DNA of 38,750 bases, taken from NCBI GenBank assembly GCA_946612625.1, contig CAMOEW010000012.1:1-38750 (forward strand), given 5' to 3'. Shown in pieces: positions 16,383 to 25,142 of the stretch. This DNA comes from an uncultured Prevotella sp. Its GTDB lineage: Bacteria; Bacteroidota; Bacteroidia; Bacteroidales; Bacteroidaceae. Numbering within the stretch: position 1 is the stretch's first letter; each line of letters starts with the position of its first letter. The notes beneath the pieces were generated by a model, which worked only from the letters and a program-made list of their open reading frames with translations, had not been told where the DNA came from and did not search any database. A program made the translations under genes and the position numbers.

Positions 16383-17442
16383 ATCCAATAATTTTCTCGT
16401 TAAACTTCTCTTCCTGCTCCAGCATGAATGCTATCTTTACGGGAAGCGCGTAAATGTTCTCTTTTATGTTGTCGGGTAACCCTTCTACAGATTGTAGTCG
16501 TACAGCGTCTTTCTCTGTTGTGACAATGCGTTTGGGAGATGCCATCTGTTCGTATTCGGCACAGATTTTCTCAATGTCTTTTTTTGTGTATTCGTGATGG
16601 TCGGAAAACGACAGCGGGCGTAGGCTGTTAGTCTTCGGCTTCAAATCGACAATCATCTGCTTGGGCGATGCAATGCCGGTAAGAAGCAGAATGTTCTCGT
16701 CGCTGATATTGTCGAGACATACACTTTCGCGGTTTGTGCCAAAGACAGGTTGCAAGGCGTCGTATGCGAGTGCGGTGAAATACAACTGCTGATAGGGAAA
16801 CAGGTTCATGGCCTTGGTTATGACGCGGTATTCCATCGGCTTGAGATTGCTGGGACATTTCGTGACTATCACGATGTCGGCACGGTTCTTTCCTGACAGA
16901 GGCTCGCGCAGCCTGCCTGCCGGCAGCAGCTTGTCGTAGATGATAAGCCGGTGGTAGTCAACGAGTAGGATATTTATGCCCGGACATATGTAGCGGTGTT
17001 GGAATGCATCATCGAGCAGGATGACGTCGGTGTCCTTGGTTGCCTCTTCCGATAAGAGCATGTCAATGCCGTGGCATCTTTTCTTGTCAACGGCAACGGT
17101 GACGTCGGGGAACTTGCGCTTCATCTGGAATGGCTCGTCGCCGATGTTGCTCACCGTGCTATTTTCTGATGCCACGAGGTAGCCTTTCGTCTTGCGCTTG
17201 TAGCCACGGCTGAGTATTGCAACCTTGAATTCTTTACGCAAGAGCATGCTGAGATATTCTACGTGTGGGGTTTTTCCGGTTCCTCCGACTGTGATATTGC
17301 CTACGGAGATGACGGGTATGCTGAAGGTTCGTGTCTTCAGCATACCGATCTCGAACATTGCATTGCGCAGCCGCACCACTGCTCCATATATCCAGCTTAA
17401 TGGTGTCAGCCATTCATTTATCTTGATGAAATCTCCCTCCAC
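16252..17442 (-). CDS. lpxK: Tetraacyldisaccharide 4'-kinase
   Basis: A 396-residue inner-membrane kinase that adds the 4'-phosphate to the lipid A precursor. A hydrophobic N-terminal helix (WLTPLSWIYGAVV) anchors it, and the P-loop is GNITVGGTGKTP near residue 50. Further motifs are LSRGYKRKTKGY and VILLDDAFQH. The start is GTG at 17442, 10 bases after sppA, with no obvious alternative. The usual family end is near YVRKNSRN; here the frame continues about 40 basic, low-complexity residues into the nucleoside phosphorylase gene. That tail looks like read-on sequence rather than a domain. Confidence 0.92.
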   Translation of the reverse strand: MEGDFIKINEWLTPLSWIYGAVVRLRNAMFEIGMLKTRTFSIPVISVGNITVGGTGKTPHVEYLSMLLRKEFKVAILSRGYKRKTKGYLVASENSTVSNIGDEPFQMKRKFPDVTVAVDKKRCHGIDMLLSEEATKDTDVILLDDAFQHRYICPGINILLVDYHRLIIYDKLLPAGRLREPLSGKNRADIVIVTKCPSNLKPMEYRVITKAMNLFPYQQLYFTALAYDALQPVFGTNRESVCLDNISDENILLLTGIASPKQMIVDLKPKTNSLRPLSFSDHHEYTKKDIEKICAEYEQMASPKRIVTTEKDAVRLQSVEGLPDNIKENIYALPVKIAFMLEQEEKFNEKIIGYVRKNSRNSILAKRKDDRKSQNGDNTGDRPRTISFGNFRSRGD

Positions 17443-17452
17443 GTAATATCTG

Positions 17453-19243
17453 TTATCTTATTGTTGTGCTAAATGGCAGCCTTGCCTGCAGACGGTTGCG
17501 GTGGGCATCCAGCCGCAGTTGCATCACTGGCTCGTAGATGTCGCCGAGGACTTCACGCAGCTCGGCGTCAAGATAAGAACCTTTGTTGCCCTGTGAAGCT
17601 TCGATCATGTCAGTTATCCAATCGCTCTTCTCCGGGTATGCTTTGCTGTGATATTCTTTAGCTTTCGCAAGTTTGGCAGCCTCGGCAATGGCATCGTCGA
17701 GCGAGCCGATATTGTCGATTAGCTTATGCTTCAGAGCGTCGCCAGCTATCCATACTCGTCCTTGTGCAATCTCGTTCACTCCGTCTCGGGTCATCTTGCG
17801 ACCCTTGGCAACGATGTCAAGGAATGTGATATAGCCTCGGTCAACGTAAGTCTGGAAGTGGCGCATCTCATCGCTGTTCTCCTTGGCAAGGGTCAGCTTC
17901 TGCTCAAAATTGGCATATTTGCTGGTTGTCACCTCGTCGAAAGTCACTCCAAGTTTATCGGTCACGAGACCGCTGAGGTTTGGCAGCAGTCCGAAGATGC
18001 CGATGCTACCGGTGATGGTAGTCGGCTCGGCAAAAATCTTGTTGGCTCCGGCGCTGATCATATAGCCTCCCGAGGCGGCTACGCCACCCATCGAAACCAC
18101 CACGGGCTTCTTGGCCTTCACTAATTCCACTGCATGGTGTATCTGCTCTGATGCAATGGCGCTGCCTCCGGGTGAGTTGACACGGATTACAACTGCCTTG
18201 ATGTCATCGTCGTCGGCCAGTTCGCGCAGGTCTTTCGACATTTCGGAGCCTACGATGCACTCTTCTCTTTTGAACGGCGACATGATGTCGTCGATAATCT
18301 CGCCCGTGGCATAATATACGGCAATAGCCTCACCTTCGTTGTGCTGCTCTGCCTTCACTTTTGTCATGTCGGCAAGCGACAGTTGGTTGATTTCGTCGTC
18401 TTTATCCAGTTTCAGGCGTGTCTTTATCTCGCTCTTTATCTGTTCAGGAAACAGCAGACCGTCGATGAGCTTGGCTTTGACGTAGTCTTCCTGGCGCGCA
18501 AGGGCAACGATGCTGTCGTTGACATAACTGTTAAGAGTTGCGGCCGACAGCTTGCGGCTGGCTGCTATGTCGTCGGTGAGCTTGTTCCATATTCCACTTA
18601 TGTATGTCAGGCGCTGCTCGCGGTCCTCGGGGCTCATGTCTTGACGAATGAAACCCTCTACGGCGCTCTTGTATTTTCCTACGCGGGCCACTTGGAACTT
18701 GATGCCGAGCTTGTCGAACAGACCCTTGTCGTATTCTGCCATGATGCCTATTCCCCTAAGGTCAATCATGCCATTATTATTCAGATATACCTTGTCGGCA
18801 GCAGAGGCAATGTAGTAGCTCATCTGGCTGTATGCATCGCCGTAGGCCACCACCCATTTGCCGCTCTTCTTGAATTTCAGCAGCTCGTCGCGGATAACCT
18901 GTGCAGTGGCGTATGAGTCGAAAGCCACGGTGCCTGTCTCGATGTAGATGCCTTTGATGTCATCGTTGGTCTGGGCTTTGCGGATACTCGCCGTGATGTC
19001 GTCGAGACCAATTTGCTCGCTCTCGGGGTCACCGAGAAGGAATGCCAGTGGGTCTTCTTGTGCTCTCTCGCTGACAATACCTTTCAGGTTAAGCACAAAT
19101 ACCGAATTCTCCTTTACCGGAATGGTGGCATCTTCAGACGCTATCATACCAACGACAGAGATAATACCGATAATGCTGATTACTACGCCGAGTAGGATAA
19201 TGCCTGTCATCGTGGCAAGGGTGTACTTAAAGAAATCTTTCAT
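17453..19243 (-). CDS. sppA: Signal peptide peptidase SppA, long (67 kDa) form
   Basis: A 596-residue membrane-bound serine protease that degrades cleaved signal peptides in the periplasm. A membrane segment lies at about residues 7-33. Two tandem S49 domains follow. The catalytic lysine is in RVGKYKSAVEGF (N-terminal repeat) and the catalytic serine in GGVAASGGYMISAGA (C-terminal repeat), the split active site known for the long form. Supporting motifs are NSPGGSA and TTITGSIGIFG. It is the first gene of the minus-strand run and has its own promoter at 19293-19324. Confidence 0.95.
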   Translation of the reverse strand: MKDFFKYTLATMTGIILLGVVISIIGIISVVGMIASEDATIPVKENSVFVLNLKGIVSERAQEDPLAFLLGDPESEQIGLDDITASIRKAQTNDDIKGIYIETGTVAFDSYATAQVIRDELLKFKKSGKWVVAYGDAYSQMSYYIASAADKVYLNNNGMIDLRGIGIMAEYDKGLFDKLGIKFQVARVGKYKSAVEGFIRQDMSPEDREQRLTYISGIWNKLTDDIAASRKLSAATLNSYVNDSIVALARQEDYVKAKLIDGLLFPEQIKSEIKTRLKLDKDDEINQLSLADMTKVKAEQHNEGEAIAVYYATGEIIDDIMSPFKREECIVGSEMSKDLRELADDDDIKAVVIRVNSPGGSAIASEQIHHAVELVKAKKPVVVSMGGVAASGGYMISAGANKIFAEPTTITGSIGIFGLLPNLSGLVTDKLGVTFDEVTTSKYANFEQKLTLAKENSDEMRHFQTYVDRGYITFLDIVAKGRKMTRDGVNEIAQGRVWIAGDALKHKLIDNIGSLDDAIAEAAKLAKAKEYHSKAYPEKSDWITDMIEASQGNKGSYLDAELREVLGDIYEPVMQLRLDAHRNRLQARLPFSTTIR

Positions 19244-19292
19244 TTTTGTTGGCTTTTATATACATTATATATTATATGCGATTATCAACATG

Positions 19293-19324
19293 CAAAGATA
19301 GTGCAAAAAGAAATAAACGCCAAA
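19293..19324 (-). promoter_or_regulatory. Promoter of the sppA-lpxK-punA-thiL run
   Basis: On the minus strand TTTGG (19320-19324), 19 bases, TATCTTTG (19293-19300). The sppA ATG is 49 bases downstream. It is divergent from the groES control region. Confidence 0.7.
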
Positions 19325-19343
19325 TTTTTCACGTCTTTTTTGG

Positions 19344-19385
19344 CTGACAGAATGTCAGTTCGAGCATTTTGGCACAATTTTGGCA
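19344..19385 (+). promoter_or_regulatory. groESL control region: dyad plus sigma-54-like -24/-12 element
   Basis: CTGACA, GAA, TGTCAG (19344-19358) is a perfect dyad with 6-base arms. Eleven bases later TGGCAC (19370-19375) and TGGCA (19381-19385) match the sigma-54 layout, with the GG and GC 10 bases apart in between, except for one base in the -12 part. No TAnnTTTG box with a correctly spaced -33 is seen. No CIRCE element is present. groES starts 50 bases after the element. Confidence 0.5.
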
Positions 19386-19434
19386 TAAATGGGAGCAGAA
19401 GTTTTAAAGTTTAATTAATTAAAGAGTACAGATT

Positions 19435-19704
19435 ATGAATATCAAACCATTAGCAGACCGAGTATTAGTACTCCCTGCACCAGCAGAAGAAAAAGTAGGC
19501 GGTATTATCATTCCTGATACAGCAAAGGAAAAACCGTTGCATGGTAAGATTGTTGCTACCGGTAATGGAACGAAGGACGAAGAGATGGTTCTCAAGGTTG
19601 GCGACAATGTTCTTTACGGCAAGTATAGCGGCACCGAACTGGAGTTCGAGGGCGAGAAATATCTCATGATGCGCCAGAGTGATGTTCTTGCGGTGATTGA
19701 GTGA
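19435..19704 (+). CDS. groES: Co-chaperonin GroES
   Basis: An 89-residue lid protein of the GroEL folding chamber. It starts with the family motif [12 protein letters not shown], has the mobile-loop region [17 protein letters not shown] (residues 16-32) that binds GroEL, and ends with the [17 protein letters not shown] strand. groEL follows after 45 bases. Expression is probably driven by the unusual control region at 19344-19385. Confidence 0.98.
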   Translation: MNIKPLADRVLVLPAPAEEKVGGIIIPDTAKEKPLHGKIVATGNGTKDEEMVLKVGDNVLYGKYSGTELEFEGEKYLMMRQSDVLAVIE

Positions 19705-19725
19705 AAAAAATTCAGTAAATAATAA

Positions 19726-21378
<1,653 letters not shown>

Positions 21379-21402
21379 TAATTTGCAAACTTCAGATAAC
21401 AA

Positions 21403-21440
21403 AAAGCGAGGGGTTGAAACAAAATTCGACTCCTCGCTTT
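21403..21440 (+). terminator. Hairpin behind groEL
   Basis: AAAGCGAGG (21403-21411) pairs with CCTCGCTTT (21432-21440) over 9 bases. The T run after the stem is short (TTTGATTT), so it may end transcription only in part. Confidence 0.55.
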
Positions 21441-21480
21441 GATTTAAATCAAGTTCAACAGTTTTTTGTTTCACTTTCGT

Positions 21481-21511
21481 TTTGAAGGTACCTAAAATAT
21501 GTCTAACTTTG
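21481..21511 (+). promoter_or_regulatory. Promoter of the candidate small RNA
   Basis: TTTG (21481-21484), exactly 19 bases, TAACTTTG (21504-21511), followed by C. This is one of the best promoter matches in the window, yet no open reading frame of useful size follows before the terminator at 21583-21616. Confidence 0.7.
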
Positions 21512-21516
21512 CACCC

Positions 21517-21616
21517 AGAATAAAGAAAGATATTTTTTGATTTGTTTTAGTAGATTAGTTTTTAAGTAGTTTGTTTTTCTTGAAACCGGGTGTCGTGATG
21601 ACAACCGGTTTTTTTT
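21517..21616 (+). ncRNA. Candidate small RNA, about 100 nt
   Basis: The segment is bounded by a full promoter (21481-21511) and a strong intrinsic terminator (21583-21616). It is A/U-rich, with several T-rich stretches before the terminal hairpin, and contains no plausible coding frame. A downstream promoter (21646-21674) serves the amidohydrolase genes, so this transcript is unlikely to be their leader. I do not recognise an RNA family. The start is estimated as about 6 bases after the -7 box. A back-up terminator for groESL combined with a chance promoter is the main alternative. Confidence 0.5.
21583..21616 (+). terminator. Intrinsic terminator
   Basis: AAACCGG, one mismatch, TGTC, a 5-base loop, GACA, CCGGTTT, then a run of eight or more T. 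This is a long stem with a strong T tract and is among the clearest terminators in the window. Confidence 0.85.
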
Positions 21617-21645
21617 GTATTTACTTTATTTTTGGTGGAAAATGC

Positions 21646-21674
21646 TTGTAGTTCGTATAATTTTCGTAACTTTG
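21646..21674 (+). promoter_or_regulatory. Promoter of the amidohydrolase operon
   Basis: TTG (21646-21648), 18 bases, TAACTTTG (21667-21674). The ATG at 21698 follows 23 bases later, which rules out the longer upstream frame. Confidence 0.65.
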
Positions 21675-21697
21675 CAACGGTAATCAGAAACAATTAT

Positions 21698-23329
21698 ATG
21701 AAACAGACACTTATTCTCGGCAACATCATCACGATGGATGAAAAGAGGCCTTTTGCCAAGGCTGCAGTGGTAAAGAATGGAGTATTCTCCTATATCGGCT
21801 GTGCAGAAGAGGCAAGAAAGTTAATCAACAAGGAAGCGCAAGTGCTGGACTACGGCAACAATTTTATCTATCCTGGTTTCCTTGAGTCACATTGCCACGG
21901 ACACCTGGCTGGCTATCGTTTTATCGGACAGGCAGACCTTTCACAGGTAGGCATAGTTGCCGACTACGCAAAATACCGTGAAATCATCAAGAACTTCATT
22001 GCGAAGAATCCACATCGCGACTTCTACGTAGCAGGAGGATGGGTTGAAAATGAGGAATATGTCAGCAAGGACTACCTGGACGAGATATGTCCCGACAAAC
22101 CGCTACTCATGCAAACTGGTGGCGGTCATTCCATGCTGTTGAACACTAAGGCATTGGAATGGGCAGGCTTCGATGCGGAGTATGCCAGAAAGATGGGCTA
22201 CGACTTGGTGCATGTTGACAAAAACGGCGAGCCCGACGGTTACATCTGTGAAGGTCCGGTATTTGAGATTGTACCGAAGCTTCCCACAACGGTTGCGGAC
22301 ATCAAGACGTATCTGCTTGCCTGGCAGGAATTTGCCCTCAGCAGCGGTTTCACTGCTGTAGGCGATGCTGGAGTGGAGGTCGTTCACCGCGATGCTCCCA
22401 AAGCCTTTCATGAACTGGAGGAGGAAGGCAAGCTGAAGTTGCGCACCTATGCCTATATGTACGTCAACGATAATGTGGCAAGCCCTAAAGCGGAGATCGC
22501 CCGCATCGCAGCACAGCGTGCCGAGATGAGCGGCGAGTATTTCCACATCATCGGTGCCAAGGCTTTTTTAGACGGTGTAACCGAAGCGCATACAGGCTGG
22601 CAGAATCAGGACTACCTCGATGAGCCTGGGTATCATGGTGCAGAGCGTTTCAACGACCACGACAAGATGGTGGAGCTGATTGTCGAGGCAGATAAAGAGG
22701 GAATGTCTGTTCACGTCCACTCTGAGGGCGGTGGCGCAACACACTACATGCTGGGATGCATTGAGGATGCCGAGAAGATTACCGGCGACATGGACCAGCG
22801 CAATGTGCTCGCGCATCTGCACTTCGTAACCGATGAGGACATTAGGCGCATGGCTGCCACAGGCTCCATACCTGCAGTTGCTCCGCTTTGGTCGCCAGCA
22901 GCTCCCGGTATGTACGAGCAGGAAATATCCTATGTAGGTAAAAAACTGGCTGACCAAGCATATCCCATCAAGTCGTTTTATGACGCAGGTGCTAACGTGG
23001 TGTTCCACTCCGACTATCCCGTCTCGCCGATGATGAATGTGAAATACAGTATATATACAGCGGAAAGGCGCTCATATCCGGCAGGATTGTTTGGCGATTC
23101 TCCACGAAATATGAAGGAGGCAATTACCCGTGAGCAATCGCTGCGAGCGATGACCATCAACGTGGCACGTCAGTGGCATCAGGAGCACCGTATGGGTTCC
23201 ATCGAGTTCGGCAAACTTGCCAATATGACGGTGTTCGACTGCGACTTCCTGCATGATGACATCGAGAAAGTGGCACAAGCCAATGTCGTTGCCACTATCG
23301 TCGATGGCGAAGAGGTCTTCAAAGCATAA
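21698..23329 (+). CDS. Amidohydrolase family protein, YtcJ-like, cytoplasmic
   Basis: A 543-residue metal-dependent hydrolase of the amidohydrolase superfamily (YtcJ/AepA group, amidohydrolase_3). It has the small beta domain with ILGNIITMDE at the start, the metal-binding HxH (H65, H67 in SHCHGH), HVHSEGG near residue 345, LAHLHFV near 375, and HSDYPVSP near 430 with the conserved aspartate. No signal peptide, so cytoplasmic. Substrate is unknown; relatives act on N-acyl or formamide bonds. The frame runs open upstream to 21632, but the promoter lies inside that stretch. The next gene, 19 bases downstream, is a paralogue with a lipobox. Confidence 0.85.
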   Translation: MKQTLILGNIITMDEKRPFAKAAVVKNGVFSYIGCAEEARKLINKEAQVLDYGNNFIYPGFLESHCHGHLAGYRFIGQADLSQVGIVADYAKYREIIKNFIAKNPHRDFYVAGGWVENEEYVSKDYLDEICPDKPLLMQTGGGHSMLLNTKALEWAGFDAEYARKMGYDLVHVDKNGEPDGYICEGPVFEIVPKLPTTVADIKTYLLAWQEFALSSGFTAVGDAGVEVVHRDAPKAFHELEEEGKLKLRTYAYMYVNDNVASPKAEIARIAAQRAEMSGEYFHIIGAKAFLDGVTEAHTGWQNQDYLDEPGYHGAERFNDHDKMVELIVEADKEGMSVHVHSEGGGATHYMLGCIEDAEKITGDMDQRNVLAHLHFVTDEDIRRMAATGSIPAVAPLWSPAAPGMYEQEISYVGKKLADQAYPIKSFYDAGANVVFHSDYPVSPMMNVKYSIYTAERRSYPAGLFGDSPRNMKEAITREQSLRAMTINVARQWHQEHRMGSIEFGKLANMTVFDCDFLHDDIEKVAQANVVATIVDGEEVFKA

Positions 23330-23348
23330 AGTCAAATACTTGAAGATT

Positions 23349-25142
23349 ATGAATATCATCATTCTTACGTATAGTAAAAAGCTGCTGTCGGGCATTGCAG
23401 CCTGGAGCGTTTTCATCGTAGTGAGTATGCTTGCCGGCTGCTCAAGCCATGATAACTCAAGTAGCGGTGGTGACACATCCGAAAAAGCAGACCTCGTGGT
23501 CTATGGTAAAATCTTCACTTCCGAAGGCAACCAGATAGTAGAAGCTTTTGCCGTGAATGACGGCAAGTACGTCTATGTAGGCGACAAGGCTGGGGCTGAG
23601 GCCTACGTTGAAAACGGCAAGACCGAGATTGTGGATTATACCGGCAAGGGACTTGTGATGCCCAGCTGCGGCAATGGCCATGCTCATTATGCATCGGGCT
23701 ATGCCATCCAGTCTATAGGAACCATAATAGATATGGCTGACGATGTTGATAAATTGATGGAAGAAATCCTTCCAGCCGCAGTCAAGAAAGCCAGGGAAAC
23801 AGGGGCAAAGGCGATAATCGGCCAAGGCTGGAACGTGATGAAGTATCCGAAAGACTGGCCCTACCGCCAGAAACTGGATGCCATCTGCAGCGACATTCCC
23901 ATCTATATTGCCGATGACGAAGGTCACAAGGGTCTGGTGAACACCATCACACTTGTCAACGCTGGTATCATGAGAGCCGACGGCACTGTGCTGAATACGG
24001 AGATACGTGGCGGCGAGATTATGTTGGATGCCGACGGGAAGCCCACTGGCTATGTGAAAGAACAGGCAGGCACTTACATACGTTCCTTTATGGATAATGA
24101 ATATCTCTTCTCCGTTGACATTGCAAAGGCGAATATTCCGACAATTCAGGAACAGCTGCTGTCAGAGGGCTACACGATGTATCTTGACGGCTATTCCTCT
24201 TATTTCTTCAACGAGAACCTTTACAAGGCCGCACAACAGATGGACCAGGCCGGTGACTTGCACTTCGTGCTGGGCACAGCATGGGAACTGGACAGCTGGA
24301 TGGACGTGGACAAAACCTTGGCCAAAGCTTGTGACACAAAGAAATACGAGTCTGCGCATATCCGGACAAACTGGCTCAAGCTGTTCATGGACGGCACGGT
24401 GGAAAGTGGAACCGGATTTGTGGAACCGCTCTATCAAGACGGGCATCAGGGCACCCCGATCTGGACTGAAGAAGAATTTACCGACATCACGCGCAAGGCG
24501 AATGAAAAAGGTCTCACGATGCATGTACACGTGACTGGTAACAAGGGTGTTACTCGCGTGGTCAACGCCTTCATCAATGGCGGAAAGGATGAGATGCGCA
24601 ATACGTTGGTACACGTGTGCACAATCAGCGAACCGGACTATCAGAGGATTGTAGATCACAATATCTATGTCGTCGCAGGCTTGCTCTGGCATCATGCCGA
24701 CGATCCGCTACAAGAGCAACTGCTTCGCGAACTACCCGAAGGGATGAAGGACAAGAACTATCCTATGAAATCATTCTTCGACCACGGTATCAACATATCT
24801 TCACACACTGACTACCCGGCCCTGAGCGGTGCACCCGACGACCCGTTCAGTATTATGGAGATTGCCTTGACAGGCGATTACTACGCCGAGGTGGGAAAAC
24901 CATGGTGGACGGAAGAATGCATTACGCGCGAGCAGGCACTCACCGCCCTGACCATTAACGTGGCAAGGCAAATGTTTCTTGAAAACGAACGTGGCAGTAT
25001 CAAGACGGGCAAGTATGCCGACTTCCTGCTCGTCAACAAGGATGTGCTGACATGTTCTGTGACAGAGATTCACGAGGCCAGGCCTGACGCCACCTACTTC
25101 GAAGGAAAGAAAGTTTATCATTTCGTATCTTTGCAAGAATGA
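23349..25142 (+). CDS. Amidohydrolase family lipoprotein, YtcJ-like
   Basis: A 597-residue paralogue of the preceding protein, but exported: a signal peptide ends in the lipobox LAGC with Cys31 followed by SS. The amidohydrolase core keeps HxH (H111, H113 in GNGHAHY), HVHVTGNKG, LVHVCTI and SHTDYP near the C-terminus, aligning by eye with the first copy. The lipoprotein would act in the periplasm or on the cell surface. The ATG at 23349 is chosen because only it gives a signal peptide. It overlaps the next gene by 4 bases. Substrate unknown. Confidence 0.87.
   Translation: MNIIILTYSKKLLSGIAAWSVFIVVSMLAGCSSHDNSSSGGDTSEKADLVVYGKIFTSEGNQIVEAFAVNDGKYVYVGDKAGAEAYVENGKTEIVDYTGKGLVMPSCGNGHAHYASGYAIQSIGTIIDMADDVDKLMEEILPAAVKKARETGAKAIIGQGWNVMKYPKDWPYRQKLDAICSDIPIYIADDEGHKGLVNTITLVNAGIMRADGTVLNTEIRGGEIMLDADGKPTGYVKEQAGTYIRSFMDNEYLFSVDIAKANIPTIQEQLLSEGYTMYLDGYSSYFFNENLYKAAQQMDQAGDLHFVLGTAWELDSWMDVDKTLAKACDTKKYESAHIRTNWLKLFMDGTVESGTGFVEPLYQDGHQGTPIWTEEEFTDITRKANEKGLTMHVHVTGNKGVTRVVNAFINGGKDEMRNTLVHVCTISEPDYQRIVDHNIYVVAGLLWHHADDPLQEQLLRELPEGMKDKNYPMKSFFDHGINISSHTDYPALSGAPDDPFSIMEIALTGDYYAEVGKPWWTEECITREQALTALTINVARQMFLENERGSIKTGKYADFLLVNKDVLTCSVTEIHEARPDATYFEGKKVYHFVSLQE

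Noticed and set aside
19244..19434. CIRCE/HrcA operator before groES
   Set aside because: No TTAGCACTC-N9-GAGTGCTAA or near match is present.
15493..19434. TPP riboswitch for the run that ends with thiL
   Set aside because: No thi-box motifs are found before sppA or between the genes; thiL follows punA by 14 bases.
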